A stretch of 64,000 nt of DNA from Streptomyces albireticuli (GTDB lineage: Bacteria; Actinomycetota; Actinomycetes; Streptomycetales; Streptomycetaceae): the NCBI RefSeq assembly GCF_021228125.1, contig NZ_JAJQQS010000020.1, positions 110,988-174,987 of the forward strand, read 5' to 3'. A model generated the notes under the pieces. That model worked only from the letters and a program-made list of their open reading frames with translations, did no database searches and was not told the DNA's origin. Shown here in pieces: positions 44,821 through 51,952 of this stretch (positions are counted from its first letter, which is position 1; the number at the start of each line of letters is the position of its first letter). The position numbers and the translations under genes are program-made.

Positions 44821-45185
44821 GGTGGATCCTTCGCCGCCCGGAGAACCTCGCCGAGACGGAGACACTCCAGCTCAAGGCCGTCCTGGCTCACTGCCCAGAA
44901 CTCGACGCGCGCACCCGGCACGTTTGGTCCTTCGCGACCATGCTCACCGACCGCCAGGGCCAGCATCTGCCCGACTGGCTCGACCCCGTACGACAGGACG
45001 ACCTGCCCAGCCTCCACACCCTCGTCGCTGGCATCGACCGCGACCGCGACGCCGTCATCGCCGGACTGACCCTGCCCTGGAAGTCTGGCGTCGTCGAAGG
45101 ACACGTCAACCGGATCATGCTCAAGCGCCAGATGTTCGGCCGAGCAGGCTTCCAACTCCTCAGGAAACGTGTCCTGTGGTCGTGA
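44820..45185 (+). mobile_element. ISL3-family transposase, C-terminal fragment
   Basis: About 120 aa: ENLAETETLQLKAVLAHCPE, WSFATMLTDRQGQHLPDWLD, then WKSGVVEGHVNRIMLKRQMF and GRAGFQLLRKRVLWS. The SGVVEGHVNRxKxxKRxMFGRAxxxLLRxR block is the hallmark of ISL3 transposase ends, including the catalytic Glu. It lacks the first two thirds and its left terminus; it truncates the methyltransferase. Confidence 0.85.
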
Positions 45186-45301
45186 CGGAGAGTGGCGGCA
45201 CCACAGGAGTTGGGCCAGAACCGATACTCGTGAACAGGGCCACACGGGTCATCTTCGTCGTCCGGACTGCTCGGGTACCTGACCCACCGATGAGGCGATC
45301 C

Positions 45302-46438
45302 TCATTTCGTGCTGTCGCCCTTCGACTTACCCGGCTTCCGCTCTCCGTGGGCGCTCATGCCGCCGCTCACCGGGTTTGGCGGTCTCTGAGTTCCTGAGCT
45401 GCTGCGGCCCCGGGCGTCGCCGTCGCGGCCGCCATGGGCCTGTATGCCGCGCAGCACGCCTGCGCTGGGTGACGTCGGGCCAGTGACGGCCCGGGCGGTG
45501 CCGCCTACGGCGCGGGCAGCGCCGCGGGCCACCTTCATCGCGTCGCCGAAGCCGGGGAACTTGACGATGATGTAGATCGCTACGCCGAGCGCGACGACCG
45601 TGACGGCGAGCCCGGTGACGACGGGGCCGCGCTCGTCGGTGCTCCGCAGGGCGGAGGCGAGCCCCAGCACGATGATGATGAGGGGCTCGGCGAGTATCAG
45701 CGCGACCATGAAGCCGGCCCAGCGGCGTATGTGGCTCCATAGGTTCTTGTCGACGAGCCCGGCGTAGACGACGACGCCGAGGAGCGCTCCGACGTACAGG
45801 CTGAGCGCCCGTAGTACGAGCAGGAGCCACAGTGCGCCGCACAGTGCGATCGTCGCGAGGGAGACGAGGGTGAGCATGAGCGGTCCGCCGCCGACCTTGC
45901 CGTTCTTGAGGTCGCCGCCGAGGCTCGCGAACAGGCCACCAGGCTCGGAGCCGAGGGCGCTCACCATGACGTCCGTGACGGCACTGGTCGCGCCGATCAC
46001 GACGTACAGGATCAGGGGAGTGAAGGCGGCGGCGAAGACCGCCAGCCAGAGGAAGCTGATCGCCTCGCTCATGGCTGTGACCATGGGCACGCCGCGCACG
46101 GCGCGCTTGGCGACGGCCAGGAGCCACAGGATCAGGACCAGCACCGTCGAAGCGGCGAAGATGACCGCGTACTGCTTGAGGAAGCCGGTGTTGGTGAAGT
46201 CGACCGCGTGGCGGTCGGCGACGACCTTCCCGAGCTGGCGGGCGGTCCAGTCGGCGGCGTTGGCGACCTCTTTGGCCAGGGTGGAGAGCGGGTCGAGGCC
46301 GCCGGCCGGAGCCGTGCCTCCGCCGCTCGTGCCCCCGCTCTCGCAGGATTGCCGGGCCGGGCCGGGGAGGCTGTCGCAAGGCCCATCGGCGAGCAGCATC
46401 AGGCCCCCCGTTGGTGGTGGTAAGTGGTGTGCGGGCAC
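45302..46438 (-). CDS. Conjugation-type multi-span membrane protein (TrbL/VirB6-like)
   Basis: 378 aa from a GTG at 46438 (AGGGGG upstream). Residues 1-85 are outside-type with DPLSTLAKEVANAADWTARQ; then about seven hydrophobic segments (FAASTVLVLILWLLAVAKRA, ISFLWLAVFAAAFTPLILYV, LTLVSLATIALCGALWLLLV, VALILAEPLIIIVLGLASAL and others) and a Gly/Ser/Arg-rich cytoplasmic tail. Annotated in Streptomyces plasmids and islands as conjugal transfer membrane protein. It would form part of a transfer channel with the ATPase and the two membrane proteins of the same strand. Confidence 0.78.
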   Translation of the reverse strand: MPAHHLPPPTGGLMLLADGPCDSLPGPARQSCESGGTSGGGTAPAGGLDPLSTLAKEVANAADWTARQLGKVVADRHAVDFTNTGFLKQYAVIFAASTVLVLILWLLAVAKRAVRGVPMVTAMSEAISFLWLAVFAAAFTPLILYVVIGATSAVTDVMVSALGSEPGGLFASLGGDLKNGKVGGGPLMLTLVSLATIALCGALWLLLVLRALSLYVGALLGVVVYAGLVDKNLWSHIRRWAGFMVALILAEPLIIIVLGLASALRSTDERGPVVTGLAVTVVALGVAIYIIVKFPGFGDAMKVARGAARAVGGTARAVTGPTSPSAGVLRGIQAHGGRDGDARGRSSSGTQRPPNPVSGGMSAHGERKPGKSKGDSTK

Positions 46439-46465
46439 AAGGGTGTCCCCCTCGGATGGTTACGG

Positions 46466-46825
46466 TCAGTGCATGGTGCGGCGAGCCTGGCGGAGCTGGT
46501 TTGCTGCGGTAGTGGTGTGCTGGCCGGCCAGATGCAGTGCGCCCGCGGTCTGCTGAGCCTGGGCGGCCTGGGGCCCGGGCTGACTCAGCTGGGCGAGCAC
46601 GCCGGTCATCTGATGCAGGGCGGTGGCCATCGCGGCGGAGAGCCGGGTGAGGTCATCCACGGCCTGGCGGACGTTGGTCGAATGGGTCCACTGGGCTCTG
46701 CCGGACTGCACGTCCCGGACAAGCCGCTCAAGAGCGTCGGCGGCGATCTTGGCGTGCTGTGCGGGATTCTGCGGGGTCATCGGCCCTCCGGGCGGGGTAT
46801 CGGATTGATGTGTCTGATGTGTCAT
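46466..46825 (-). CDS. Small helical transfer-module protein
   Basis: 119 aa, MTHQTHQSDTPPGGPMTPQN then a long coiled-coil-like helix (KIAADALERLVRDVQSGRAQ, TRLSAAMATALHQMTGVLAQ, GALHLAGQHTTTAANQLRQA). The start codons lie within two tandem TGATGTGTC motifs. No known family; conserved position between the ATPase and the TrbL-like gene supports an accessory role. Confidence 0.7.
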   Translation of the reverse strand: MTHQTHQSDTPPGGPMTPQNPAQHAKIAADALERLVRDVQSGRAQWTHSTNVRQAVDDLTRLSAAMATALHQMTGVLAQLSQPGPQAAQAQQTAGALHLAGQHTTTAANQLRQARRTMH

Positions 46826-46975
46826 CGCAGGTCAGCATGGATTCGTGATACGTCGGGCGGCGACGTATCGACACATCAACGCCCAGTCCGGCAGGGCGCC
46901 GAGACGCGTCACCGTCGCATCGCGAGGCACCACTGACACACCCGGACAGAACACTGACACGACGTGGACACATCA
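46806..46975. promoter_or_regulatory. Repeat and palindrome cluster in the transfer module
   Basis: TGATGTGTC occurs at 46806-46814 and 46815-46823 and in inverted form (GACACATCA) at 46870-46878 and 46967-46975. Between them lies a perfect palindrome, GATACGTCG and CGACGTATC with 5 bases between (46847-46869). The cluster covers the gap between the ATPase stop and the next start. It could be a binding region for a transfer regulator or a cis-acting transfer locus. Confidence 0.55.
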
Positions 46976-49039
46976 CGACAGGGCATCCTTGATGTCCGCC
47001 AGGCGGTAGATCGTGGGGCGCCTGGGGTCGATGGTGGCGTCGAGACGGCCGGTGGGGATGTCGAGTCCGGCCGCCTTCAGCTGGGATTTCAGAGTGCGGC
47101 CGATCATGAGGAGCCGGTTCGTCTGCCCCTCCCACTTGCCCCACACGGCGGGGTCGGCGGCCGTCAGGTGGTCGGCGAGCCGCGCGAGAGTAAGTACCTC
47201 GGGGTCACTGTGCGTGGCGAACGCAGCGAGTAGCAGACGGGCGATTGCCGGGACGTTGGCCGTTGCCAGGGCCGTGACGGCCGGATGCGGAGCCAGGGGT
47301 TCCAAGCGGGGGAGCCCGGCCGCGACGCGTTCTCCGGTACGGCGGGCGGCTTCCTGCGGGGCGAGCGGGGTGACGTAGCGCAGGACCGGCTGCTGGTGCC
47401 GGGGGGTGATGCAGTAGAAGTGGCCCGCGTCCGCGGGGAAGGCCGGGTCGGGGCTGGGCACCAAGAGGTGGGGCAGCCAGCCGCGAGCGACGGCGTCGGC
47501 CCGGCCGACCACGAGCGGGACGTCGGCGGCACGGCAGGGCAGCATGATCCTTACTCCGGGCACGTCGGCGATGGCGTCGCCCAGCACATCGCTGGTGGCG
47601 TCCTGGGTCATGATCACCAGCGTGATGAGGGCTTCGCGGCCGAGCCGCAGCAGCGCGACGGCCAGCTCCTTGCCGCGCTTGCTGAGCTTGGGGTACTCGT
47701 CAAGGAACGCCAGGATCGCCGGGCCGTCCGGAGTGGGCTTCCAGATGTCCTGGGTGGGCGGCATGGAGGCGATACGGGCCTTGGCCCGCTCCAGCAGCTT
47801 CTCCAGCACTGCTTCGGCTTCTTCGGCAGTGCGCGCCATCATCACAGCCGCGGGCGCGAGCGCCTTGAGTCCGCGCTTGACCGGGTCGATGTCCACGACA
47901 ACCGCGTCGCGGCAGGCGGTGACGTACTCGGCGATCGCCTGCACCATGGACGTCTTGCCGCCACCGGTGTCGGCCACGATGATCACGTGCTGCCCGGCGA
48001 AGACGACCGGCGTCGTCTCGCCTTCGATGGACACCCCGATGCTGACCGGCTCGAGGATGGAGCAGGAACCGGGAGCCCGCTGCGGATACGGGAGCGGAGT
48101 CGCGAAGGGGTCCTGGGTGAGGATCCGTAAGGTGACCAGGGCCGCGTCGTCCGGGTCGGCGGGCTGCGCCAGGATGCGGGACTCGCCCACACGCAGCGTT
48201 GTCGCCAGCGGCTTGAGGACGTTCATCAGCTGGCCGGTCGTGCCGGACTGCAGGACGAGCGGAACCTTCCACCCGTACGTCGTCTGTTCCGGTACGAGTA
48301 CCTCGGAGACCTTCGCGGCCTCCTTCTTCAACGCCAGACGCACTGCCTCCCGAGCCTGCCGGGGATTGGTCCCCGCTTCGCGGATCGGGAACGGCTCAGA
48401 CTCGGCTTCTCCCGCCAGCTCGGTATGGGCGGGCGCGTTCGGCGGCACGAACAGCAGTCTGGGAACCGCAGGCCGACGCCACGCGGGATTGCGGCTCTTC
48501 GCCCAGGCCACTGAGGTGAAGAACAGGGCCGTCATCGCGGTGACCGCGAGGGCGACGAGCGTCGAGACCCACCACAGGCCCGCCCACAGCACCGGGAGTA
48601 CCAGTATCCACGCGGTGGCGGTGCGATGGCGGCGGGAGCGGACCTGTCCCCGCCCGATGGCCAGCATCGACTCGGTGACCTCGAGGTGCCGGAACTCCTG
48701 CTGCCCGAGGCGCATCTGCAAGGACGCCCATTGCATCATCCGGTACGAGATCATCGGGGAAGCGCCGTAGCCCCCTCCGTAGCCGGATCCGCGGCCGTGC
48801 TTCTGCATCTGCATACGCTGCATCTGCATGTAGGTCTGCTGCTTCTGCTGGTTCTTGAGCAGGGTGATGTTCTGCTGAACCTCGGCCCGGCCCCGCTGCT
48901 GCGCCTGCTGCCACATGCGGTACTGGTCGTTCAAGATCCGGTGGGCGATGTGCGTGTCCGTCAGGTCGTCGGTCCGCCACCAGCGGCCCCACTCGGCGCG
49001 CAGATGGCGCACCCCGCCCGCGAAGGTCCCGCTGGGCAT
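46973..49039 (-). CDS. TraD/FtsK-type conjugation ATPase
   Basis: 688 aa from the ATG at 49039, with GGGAGGA directly upstream. N-terminal 110 residues are Gln/Met-rich and helical (QQKQQTYMQMQRMQMQKHG); two membrane helices follow at about 145-190 (ATAWILVLPVLWAGLWWVST, ALAVTAMTALFFTSVAW). The ATPase domain has Walker A VADTGGGKTSM with Lys362, VVDIDPVKRG, Walker B ILAFLDEYPKL, then TLVIMTQDATSD. The C-terminal WGKWEGQTNRLLMIGRTLKS and RRPTIYRLADIK resemble a winged-helix end. Coupling-type ATPases drive DNA into the transfer channel; Streptomyces TraB proteins translocate double-stranded DNA. Confidence 0.88.
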   Translation of the reverse strand: MPSGTFAGGVRHLRAEWGRWWRTDDLTDTHIAHRILNDQYRMWQQAQQRGRAEVQQNITLLKNQQKQQTYMQMQRMQMQKHGRGSGYGGGYGASPMISYRMMQWASLQMRLGQQEFRHLEVTESMLAIGRGQVRSRRHRTATAWILVLPVLWAGLWWVSTLVALAVTAMTALFFTSVAWAKSRNPAWRRPAVPRLLFVPPNAPAHTELAGEAESEPFPIREAGTNPRQAREAVRLALKKEAAKVSEVLVPEQTTYGWKVPLVLQSGTTGQLMNVLKPLATTLRVGESRILAQPADPDDAALVTLRILTQDPFATPLPYPQRAPGSCSILEPVSIGVSIEGETTPVVFAGQHVIIVADTGGGKTSMVQAIAEYVTACRDAVVVDIDPVKRGLKALAPAAVMMARTAEEAEAVLEKLLERAKARIASMPPTQDIWKPTPDGPAILAFLDEYPKLSKRGKELAVALLRLGREALITLVIMTQDATSDVLGDAIADVPGVRIMLPCRAADVPLVVGRADAVARGWLPHLLVPSPDPAFPADAGHFYCITPRHQQPVLRYVTPLAPQEAARRTGERVAAGLPRLEPLAPHPAVTALATANVPAIARLLLAAFATHSDPEVLTLARLADHLTAADPAVWGKWEGQTNRLLMIGRTLKSQLKAAGLDIPTGRLDATIDPRRPTIYRLADIKDALS

Positions 49040-49059
49040 AACCGTTCCTCCCCCGGTTC

Positions 49060-49560
49060 TCAGATGCTGCGGATCAGGATGTCGCCGACCGTGTTGCCGG
49101 AGGTCCGGATCAGGCCAAGGGCCATCCCGAGCAGGCCGGCAGAGGCCCCCAGCCAGATCCCGCACAGCGCCCCGCGGATCACCGGTTGTTTCAGGTCGGC
49201 GCGGCCGGACTTGATCAGCCCCAGGTACAGCGCGAGCAGGCACAGCCCGGCGATCGCCCCGGACGCGCCGACCTTCTCGCCGCCGGTCAGCGGCCCCTTG
49301 TTCCCCGCGCCGGCGGCGGCCCCGGTGGCGTTCTCCAAGGCGTACCGCCCGAGCCCGTCGCCGAGAGCCGCCGCGGCACCACCCATCACGCCGAGGATGC
49401 CGCCGCCCAGGAACAGCAGGGCGGCTATCGCGGTCCCGGCAATGAAGTGGATCTTCGGAGTCGGGTCGCCACCCCGCCACCGGCCGATCTGGTAGAAGAG
49501 CACAACGAGGCCGAGGGCGACCGCGCCGATCCCGCCGGCGGCGGCTCCCGTGTCGTTCAT
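49060..49560 (-). CDS. Transfer-module membrane protein, 166 aa
   Basis: Four hydrophobic segments (GAVALGLVVLFYQIG, IHFIAGTAIAALLFLGGGIL, GLCLLALYLGLIKSG, GIWLGASAGLLGMALGLI) with a Gly/Ala loop between the second and third. ATG at 49560, three bases before the stop of the next upstream gene; 20 bp ahead of the ATPase. No named family. Confidence 0.78.
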   Translation of the reverse strand: MNDTGAAAGGIGAVALGLVVLFYQIGRWRGGDPTPKIHFIAGTAIAALLFLGGGILGVMGGAAAALGDGLGRYALENATGAAAGAGNKGPLTGGEKVGASGAIAGLCLLALYLGLIKSGRADLKQPVIRGALCGIWLGASAGLLGMALGLIRTSGNTVGDILIRSI

Positions 49561-49562
49561 GG

Positions 49563-50378
49563 TCACGCTCCTGTCAGGAAGTGGATCACCGCGCGCCCCA
49601 TCAGGCGTCCAGCGGCGATGAGGAAGGACCACACGGCCACGGCCACCAGCAGGCGTAGCAGGTAGCCGATGTACGGGGTTTTCCAGGCCCGCCCGAAGAG
49701 ACGGACCATGCCGTGCAGTACCGAGGCGAAGAGCCCAGCCAGCGCCGTGCCGAGCCAACTGCCGATCGGCAGCAGCACTAGGGCGCCCAGGACGAGACCG
49801 GCCATCAGGACCCAGCCCAACGGGGCGAAGACACCACCCTCGGCGACGGAGGCCGTCATTCGGTCCACGGTGCTCCGGCCACCCCATGTCACCAGCAGTG
49901 CGAACAAAATGGCCGGGACGTTGTACTTCAGCCGCATCCAGCGGATGTCCAAACCGCGCCTGGCTGCAGCCGCATGCGGGTCGGGCAGACGCGCGGAGAT
50001 GGCCTCCCCGATGTAGGCCCCGATCTCGTGTGCGGCCGCGACGCCTTCGCTGCCGTGCGCCGCCCAGGCATCAGCCTCACGGAACTCTTCACGCACCGCT
50101 GACCATCGCCACCACTCCGAGCCCGGAGCACCGTCACCGGCCTCTGCGCTGTCGCCGGCCGTGACCTGGGCCCCGTCGGGTCCCGTGAGGCGGGGCGATT
50201 CTGCTGGCATAGGGGGCGCCTCCGGGGGCAGCGGCGCCGCAGGCGCACGCCACCACTCCGGGTCCGGGCCGCCTTCACTGACCGCCGCATCGGGGTCGGG
50301 GGTGACAGGAACCTCCGGTGGCAACGGTTGACTGACCGGCCTCGGTTCCGAGTCGCCGCCTATCTCGACGTCTGTCAT
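49563..50378 (-). CDS. Transfer-module membrane protein, 271 aa
   Basis: Start taken at the ATG 50378 (MTDVEIGGDSEPRPVS); a longer frame reaches 50426 but lacks a ribosome site. Residues 1-130 are Pro/Glu-rich and hydrophilic; then IRWMRLKYNVPAILFALLVT, GWVLMAGLVLGALVLLPIGS and LLRLLVAVAVWSFLIAAG form three or four helices. It is the first gene of the leftward transfer operon. Confidence 0.75.
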   Translation of the reverse strand: MTDVEIGGDSEPRPVSQPLPPEVPVTPDPDAAVSEGGPDPEWWRAPAAPLPPEAPPMPAESPRLTGPDGAQVTAGDSAEAGDGAPGSEWWRWSAVREEFREADAWAAHGSEGVAAAHEIGAYIGEAISARLPDPHAAAARRGLDIRWMRLKYNVPAILFALLVTWGGRSTVDRMTASVAEGGVFAPLGWVLMAGLVLGALVLLPIGSWLGTALAGLFASVLHGMVRLFGRAWKTPYIGYLLRLLVAVAVWSFLIAAGRLMGRAVIHFLTGA

Positions 50379-50797
50379 GCCGCGTCGCCGGAGCCCATGC
50401 GTACACGGGCACCGAAGCAACGCCATAACCAGGCCCGCGTCCGTATCTCATCCCCGTGCAGGCCGTGCAGCGGTAGGCGGCTGCCGGCCGTGGAGCACGC
50501 TCTCGGCATGGGTGGAACGAGGCAGGTGACACCGCTGCGTCTGCGGACTGTGGATCGGCGTATCGCGTCGCCGACGGCTATGCCCGTCATCCAGCCGGTC
50601 CTTCCTCAGGAGGGATTTCCGCAGCGCCCCTCCGCTCCCAGCGGTCCCGGGCGCCACTACTCGATCACTTGTCGCAATCTAAACCTCACCGCAGGTGAGG
50701 GGACAGATCTTTCCCTCGCAAAACTCATGCATCTTGCAAGTGCACCGTCCCTCACAGCCGCATCAATGGGTGAATAGGGCTTGGAGCGCATGAATGA
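50379..50797. other. Upstream region of the transfer operon
   Basis: About 420 bp without a gene. The stretch 50660-50770 is lower in GC and includes a palindrome (next entry), so the leftward operon promoter is probably here. Confidence 0.45.
50684..50700. promoter_or_regulatory. Palindrome upstream of the transfer operon
   Basis: Arms CCTCACC and GGTGAGG around GCA, in AT-richer DNA 306 bp upstream of the first transfer gene. Candidate operator. Confidence 0.5.
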
Positions 50798-50827
50798 GAT
50801 GTAGCTGGATGTAGCGGGATATAGCGG
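50798..50827. repeat. Three tandem 10-bp repeats
   Basis: GATGTAGCTG, GATGTAGCGG, GATATAGCGG head to tail. One helical turn each, iteron-like. They lie between the transfer operon and the small regulatory genes. Confidence 0.65.
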
Positions 50828-50843
50828 CGCGACTCAGTCGCGC
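50827..50843 (-). terminator. Hairpin at the end of the 70-aa gene
   Basis: Arms GCGCGACT and AGTCGCGC with one base between; it overlaps the stop codon of the small leftward gene and adjoins the tandem repeats. A one-base spacing is better suited to protein binding than to a tight RNA loop. Confidence 0.45.
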
Positions 50844-51046
50844 TGTGCTTCGTCGACGCGGCGCAGCACCGGAGGTGGCGCCATTCGAGCCGTCGCCAGC
50901 TCACGGACCGGCTGGCGTGGATGCGTGGCACGCCGGAGTTCCTGCAGGCCCGTCCATGTCTCGTAGGTGAAAGCGTCGTTACGCGCCCGGTAATAGCGGG
51001 CGTTCACGCCAGCCGCAGTGGTCGCTCGCCGAGGGGCGGAGTTCAT
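50834..51046 (-). CDS. Small basic protein, 70 aa
   Basis: MNSAPRRATTAAGVNARYYR, NDAFTYETWTGLQELRRATH, then an Arg/Pro tail. GAGGAGGGAA immediately precedes the ATG, a very strong ribosome site. No family recognised. Basic charge and position beside palindromes and repeats are compatible with DNA binding. Confidence 0.6.
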   Translation of the reverse strand: MNSAPRRATTAAGVNARYYRARNDAFTYETWTGLQELRRATHPRQPVRELATARMAPPPVLRRVDEAQRD

Positions 51047-51133
51047 TTCCCTCCTCGGCTGTGACCTCGAGGACAGGCTCGTGCTCCTTCCTGGGAGCGG
51101 TCGGCCGAGCGTGCCCCCCCCGCGAGGCCGGAG

Positions 51134-51451
51134 CTACGAACTCGCGTCACCGTCAGCAGGGCTCTTAGGGCGGTCTTTCCAGGAACCAGAGTGCCCGCGC
51201 AGGATGTCCTGCACTGTCCCAAGGGAGGTCCCGACGCGCTCCGCGATCTTCCGGAACGATACGCCGTCTGCCTTGAGGGTGAGTACCATCTCCCGGCGCT
51301 CCTTCTGCCAGGTGCGGTTGCGCCTCACCTGATCGGCCATGACCTTGCTCATGGCCCGCACTCGTGCCTCAGGGTCCTCGATCGCTTCAACTCGATCAAG
51401 AGCTTCGGACACCTGCCACACCTCCTCGTCGCTCACACCCGAGCCCTTCAT
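51134..51451 (-). CDS. Helix-turn-helix protein, 105 aa
   Basis: SDEEVWQVSEALDRVEAIED leads into MSKVMADQVRRNRTWQKERR and the HTH LKADGVSFRKIAERVGTSLG followed by TVQDILRG, a resolvase/sigma-type HTH. Proteins of this kind are frequent in actinobacterial plasmids and islands. The palindrome 26 bp upstream of its start is a likely own operator. Confidence 0.78.
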   Translation of the reverse strand: MKGSGVSDEEVWQVSEALDRVEAIEDPEARVRAMSKVMADQVRRNRTWQKERREMVLTLKADGVSFRKIAERVGTSLGTVQDILRGHSGSWKDRPKSPADGDASS

Positions 51452-51476
51452 TTCGGGCGGGTCACTTCCCTAGAGT

Positions 51477-51491
51477 GTATGGGTCCCATAC
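51477..51491. promoter_or_regulatory. Palindrome GTATGGG-T-CCCATAC
   Basis: Perfect 7-bp arms with one central base, between the HTH gene (leftward) and the small rightward gene at 51600. Likely operator for divergent control. Confidence 0.65.
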
Positions 51492-51599
51492 GATTCGCTG
51501 AAGTAGCCCCGCGCTACGTAGAACGACCCCGGCCGGCGCTCGCAACGCCTGCGGCCGGGGCCAGATCAACCCGAAGCCGCCAAGCACCCGGGAGATCCA

Positions 51600-51782
51600 A
51601 TGCCGAACTCTAACGGCGACGTGCGCGACCAGCCCAGCCCCTCGCCGAAGAGCGGGAACCGGATCATCGACGAACCCGCCACGGTTGAGCGCTGCCGCAC
51701 CGAGTACATCAACCAACCTGGAGCCCGTCTCGCCGCCGTCAAGGACACCGCCCTCCAGAACAGCAAGCGGAGGAACCGTTGA
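51600..51782 (+). CDS. Small hypothetical protein, 60 aa
   Basis: MPNSNGDVRDQPSPSPKSGN, RIIDEPATVERCRTEYINQP, then a basic tail. GGGAG lies six bases before the ATG. Hydrophilic and probably disordered at its N-terminus. It precedes the zeta-like gene by 170 bp and could be co-transcribed; an antitoxin role is only a guess from position. Confidence 0.45.
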   Translation: MPNSNGDVRDQPSPSPKSGNRIIDEPATVERCRTEYINQPGARLAAVKDTALQNSKRRNR

Positions 51783-51952
51783 TCCACGCCGGCTTCACCG
51801 CGGGCCGCTGGATCCGCGCCCGGTACCGCGACGACGAGCGCCTCCACGGCGGGGGCCGGCTCGTAAGTACGCCCGTGCGCCCGGAACCCCCGGCTGCACC
51901 GTGTTCCTGCGCATCCCGTAGCCCACATCGTGACCTGTTCGTGGAGGAATCC

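Noticed and set aside
50798..50827. Replication origin
   Set aside because: Three short repeats alone, with no Rep gene in the window, are not enough; kept as a repeat only.
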